Origin: Chloroflexota bacterium
Lineage (GTDB): Bacteria; Chloroflexota; Dehalococcoidia; SAR202; UBA826
Assembly: GCA_002696685.1 (NCBI GenBank)
Contig: NZSI01000046.1
Span: 1 to 16,269, forward strand
Direction: 5' to 3'
DNA: 16,269 bases
Shown: positions 13,978-16,269 of the stretch, piece by piece
How the letters are laid out: every line of letters starts with the position of its first letter
How positions within the stretch are numbered: the stretch's first letter is position 1
The notes under the pieces: generated by a model
The model's database searches: none
Told to the model about the DNA's origin: nothing
Seen by the model: the letters and a program-made list of their open reading frames with translations, nothing else
Made by a program: the position numbers and the translations under genes

Positions 13978-15578
13978 TATGGCCTAACAGCCCTCTTGGG
14001 CCTCTGCGAAAGCTTAGCAAGCATAGGCTGAGCTAATTTCACAAACTTACATGCTAGGCGCCTAGTGTCTCTCGGGTCTATTAGGTCAACCACGTCTCCT
14101 TTGTAGGCAGCTCTAAAAGGGGACCTAAGTCTTAATAACCTATTCTCAATCATCTCCCTATGTGCTTCCGGGTCTTCAGCAGATTCAATTTCTCTTCTGT
14201 AAGCCGCCGCAACACCCCCTTCTATCGGTATCCCGCCCCATTCTCCCGCGGGCCAACCGTAACGAAGATTTAATCCATTTGGATGACCGAGACTATGGAT
14301 TGCGTCAGCAGCAACTCCGTAAGCCTTCCTTACATTGAATTCTACTTTGGGAACTTCGGCTTCAGCGCTTGCAATAAGCGCTCTCACTCCTCTCCGCATG
14401 GTGGCTTTCCTCTCCGCATGAGATCCCAACATAAACCCAGGCATATCCAGAAATACCACTACCGGTAAATTAAATGCATCGCAGAGATCAAGGAAGTGAG
14501 CATATTTTTCAGCCGCCCAACCATCCATAGCTCCTGCAAGGAATCTCGGGTCGCTGCCAATTATCCCAACGCTGTACCCGTCCAGTCTTGCAAATCCTGT
14601 GATGACAGCTCCTGCCCAATGTCTCCTCATTTCAAAAAAATCACCATTATCGACAACTAAACTTATAAGTTTCCGAGGATCATATGAACGCTTACGATTG
14701 GGAGGAATAATATTTAGTAGTTCTTCAGGTCTCCTATCTGGTGAATCTCCTGTTTCCACACGATCTGCGACATCAGAGGTGGTATTGGGTAGATAAGATA
14801 TAAACTTCTTAATCTGTTCAAAAGCTTCTTCCTCGCTCTCCGCAACATTATCAACCTGACCACTGTCATGAACGTGCATCTTATATCCACCAAGCTCTTC
14901 TTTATTAAGAGTTTCGCCAATCGCCCGTCGAACCACAGGAGGCCCCGAAGGAAAGATTTGAGATTGCTCCTTGACCATAACCGTAAAGTGAGACATCAAG
15001 GCATATGCTGCCGGTGCCCCTGCTACCGAACCCATTATTCCAGCAGCAACAGGAACCTTTTTAAGAAGCTCTACTCCTTCATGCCATTGTGATCCATCTG
15101 GAAGTCCCATATGACCCGCCGCCTCATCCGCTTTCGCGCTGTGCCCAACACCTTCAACCAGCTGCACATATGGAATCCCATATTGCATAGCCAGGGGTTG
15201 TGTGAATTGGCGAGAATTTTTCCTAACATTGTGTGGGCTACCACCAGAAATCGTGAAGTCATCACCCCCGATCGCAACTGGACGGCCTTCTATTTCACCA
15301 AGCCCCATCACGTAGGCTCCTGGAGTAAATTCTTTCAAATTGCCATCATCGTCAAATTCGGCAGCTCCCACCATCGGTCCGGCTTCAAGAAAACTACCCG
15401 GGTCCAGAATTTTTTCTATTCTTTCTCTGACCGTATATCTACCACCACTGTGTTGGCGCGCAATTCGATCCGAACCTCCCATTTCGCTGGCAAGTTCCTT
15501 AACATACTCGATATCTTCAAGGGCCTTGTCCCAGGGCATTCCAGGCTTCCAGTACTCTCGGTCGTGATCAATTGGCAT
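13977..15578 (-). CDS. acyl-CoA carboxylase carboxyltransferase (beta) subunit
   Basis: A 533-residue carboxyltransferase of the PccB/MccB/AccD5 type, which transfers CO2 from biotin to an acyl- or enoyl-CoA. It has two crotonase-like halves. The N half has HSGGRYTVRERIEKILDPGSF (43-63) and the oxyanion loop GIMGSVAGAPAA (180-191). The C half has VVVFLDMPGFMLGSHAERK (373-391) and RKAYGVAADAIHS (417-429), equivalent to RKAYGGAYDVM in propionyl-CoA carboxylase. Size is as expected. The first start, GTG 15587, has only a poor Shine-Dalgarno; ATG 15578 has AGAAGG eight bases upstream and is chosen. It is the first gene of the long series, and its partners would be the 73-residue biotin carrier and an unseen biotin carboxylase. 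Acyl specificity cannot be read off by eye. Confidence 0.93.
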   Translation of the reverse strand: MPIDHDREYWKPGMPWDKALEDIEYVKELASEMGGSDRIARQHSGGRYTVRERIEKILDPGSFLEAGPMVGAAEFDDDGNLKEFTPGAYVMGLGEIEGRPVAIGGDDFTISGGSPHNVRKNSRQFTQPLAMQYGIPYVQLVEGVGHSAKADEAAGHMGLPDGSQWHEGVELLKKVPVAAGIMGSVAGAPAAYALMSHFTVMVKEQSQIFPSGPPVVRRAIGETLNKEELGGYKMHVHDSGQVDNVAESEEEAFEQIKKFISYLPNTTSDVADRVETGDSPDRRPEELLNIIPPNRKRSYDPRKLISLVVDNGDFFEMRRHWAGAVITGFARLDGYSVGIIGSDPRFLAGAMDGWAAEKYAHFLDLCDAFNLPVVVFLDMPGFMLGSHAERKATMRRGVRALIASAEAEVPKVEFNVRKAYGVAADAIHSLGHPNGLNLRYGWPAGEWGGIPIEGGVAAAYRREIESAEDPEAHREMIENRLLRLRSPFRAAYKGDVVDLIDPRDTRRLACKFVKLAQPMLAKLSQRPKRAVRP

Positions 15579-15655
15579 ATTCCTCACCTTCTATGATTAA
15601 GCATTCGATCGATCGGTTTCTAGGAATCGGATAAACTATAAATCTTTTTTCTCAC
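15579..15655. promoter_or_regulatory. putative operon leader with CGATCGATCG palindrome
   Basis: This 77-bp gap precedes the first gene of the long minus-strand series. It contains the perfect 10-bp palindrome CGATCGATCG (15606-15615) about 28 bases upstream of the ATG, a position suited to an operator. AT-rich sequence upstream of it (TATAGT in minus orientation) could be a -10 element, but no good -35 is visible. AGAAGG (15587-15592) is the ribosome-binding site. Confidence 0.35.
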
Positions 15656-16228
15656 TTATTGATAATCCCTGTAGATAAAGTTTGCTAATTGATCAGGTCT
15701 ATAGGAGTCAAAATATTTTTTGTCCTTTGGTCCCCAATCAGTATCCCAGCCACCTACGGTTTCTTCATCTGCTCCTTGTGAGCGATCTCTAGCCTTCGCA
15801 CGTTCGATGGCGAAATCTTGAGGACAGTCAATCCACACACTTATGTCAAAATATTGATTAAACTCTGGCTGCAGTAGTCTTATTCCCTCGAAAATAACTA
15901 TTTCGGGTAAATCTTCGTCAAAATATAGAACCTTTCCTTTATTGTCCTTTCCTTGATATTTAATCCTCTTACCAGCACTTGAATCTTTAAGAATATGTTC
16001 TATGAGATTCCAATCACTCTGATCAAATATCCCTGGCCCGTTAGGATTTAGACCATATAAATTATCAATTCGAACAATCTGATCGTCATTAATACCAAAA
16101 TGGTCTTTCAGTCTATCTGTTAAATATGATTTACCTGATCCTCCAAACCCCGTAATTCCTATAATTGTGTGCGGCTTATTTTTTGCGATTTGTTCAATTT
16201 TAGAAACTAATGCGTCAAAGTCATTCAT
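15656..16228 (-). CDS. uridine-kinase-like P-loop kinase
   Basis: A 190-residue P-loop NTPase related to uridine kinase/phosphoribulokinase. Walker A is GFGGSGKS at 27-34. DNLYGLN (55-61) corresponds to the substrate loop, IVIFEGI (110-116) is the Walker B-like strand of this family, and RAKARDR (143-149) is the lid. A frame starting at ATG 16252 adds a lysine-rich leader, but ATG 16228 has AGAGGA eight bases upstream and is preferred. The C-terminus is intact (TAA at 15656). Three sampled 60-base stretches are only about 32-33% GC against 57% in a stretch of the adjacent carboxyltransferase, so it may have a different history. No functional link to the catabolic genes is apparent. The nucleoside or other substrate is undetermined. 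Confidence 0.85.
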   Translation of the reverse strand: MNDFDALVSKIEQIAKNKPHTIIGITGFGGSGKSYLTDRLKDHFGINDDQIVRIDNLYGLNPNGPGIFDQSDWNLIEHILKDSSAGKRIKYQGKDNKGKVLYFDEDLPEIVIFEGIRLLQPEFNQYFDISVWIDCPQDFAIERAKARDRSQGADEETVGGWDTDWGPKDKKYFDSYRPDQLANFIYRDYQ

Positions 16229-16269
16229 TAATTTTTTCCTCTTTTTTTTCATTCACAGAGGTATGTGTG

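Noticed and set aside
15111..15596. A 161-residue plus-strand open frame
   Set aside because: It lies opposite the N-terminal half of the carboxyltransferase, shows no recognisable motif and no convincing ribosome-binding site.
1..16269. CRISPR arrays, tRNA or rRNA genes, insertion sequences, phage genes
   Set aside because: No regularly spaced repeats, tRNA-like cloverleaf, transposase or phage-type proteins were found, and the coding sequence is almost continuous.

Overview
The window is 16.3 kb of densely packed bacterial DNA of moderate GC, with 19 protein genes and no RNA gene, CRISPR array, transposase or other mobile element that I can see. The gene content is two luciferase-like (LLM) flavin monooxygenases, four short-chain dehydrogenases (SDR), two class III (CaiB/BaiF) CoA-transferases, an acyl-CoA carboxyltransferase with a small biotin carrier, an acyl-CoA dehydrogenase homologue, a cupin, a VOC protein and a 2-keto-4-pentenoate hydratase-like protein. 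This matches the paralogue-rich catabolic repertoire described for marine SAR202-clade Chloroflexota (Dehalococcoidia side). The assignment is inferred from gene content and remembered sequence style, not from a marker gene.

Layout. Positions 21-3209 hold a three-gene minus-strand unit read in the order LimB-like LLM, SDR, second LLM. The first two genes share a TAATG stop/start overlap. A 166-bp divergent intergenic region (3210-3375), the longest non-coding stretch, separates it from a lone plus-strand acyl-CoA dehydrogenase-like gene (3376-4557). That gene converges on a long minus-strand series running from about 15578 down to 4584. In transcription order the series is: carboxyltransferase, CoA-transferase A, CoA-transferase B, biotin carrier, DsrE-like protein, calcineurin-like phosphoesterase, five-repeat beta-propeller, VOC protein, SDR, SDR, SDR, cupin, hydratase-like protein, LACTB2-like metallo-hydrolase. 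Gaps are mostly -4 to +71 bases and many genes have clear Shine-Dalgarno sequences, so a single large operon of 14 genes is plausible. At the right edge is an AT-rich uridine-kinase-like P-loop gene, probably unrelated.

Interpretation. The 14-gene series looks like a catabolic pathway for an organic acid. The CoA-transferases would activate it and the biotin-dependent carboxyltransferase would carboxylate (or transcarboxylate) the CoA ester. Up to three SDRs would carry out alcohol/ketone steps. The VOC, cupin and FAH-fold/hydratase-like proteins would isomerise, oxygenate or hydrate intermediates, and the metallo-hydrolase would hydrolyse an ester or thioester. The LLM-SDR-LLM unit next door could feed oxygenated substrate into it. 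No biotin carboxylase, transporter or transcriptional regulator is visible in the window, and the substrate cannot be named from sequence alone. The features most worth a second look are an SDR that has lost its catalytic Lys (Met instead) and Asn, an acyl-CoA dehydrogenase homologue lacking the catalytic Glu at both known positions, and the unexplained DsrE-like, phosphoesterase and propeller genes inside the carboxylase/CoA-transferase cluster.
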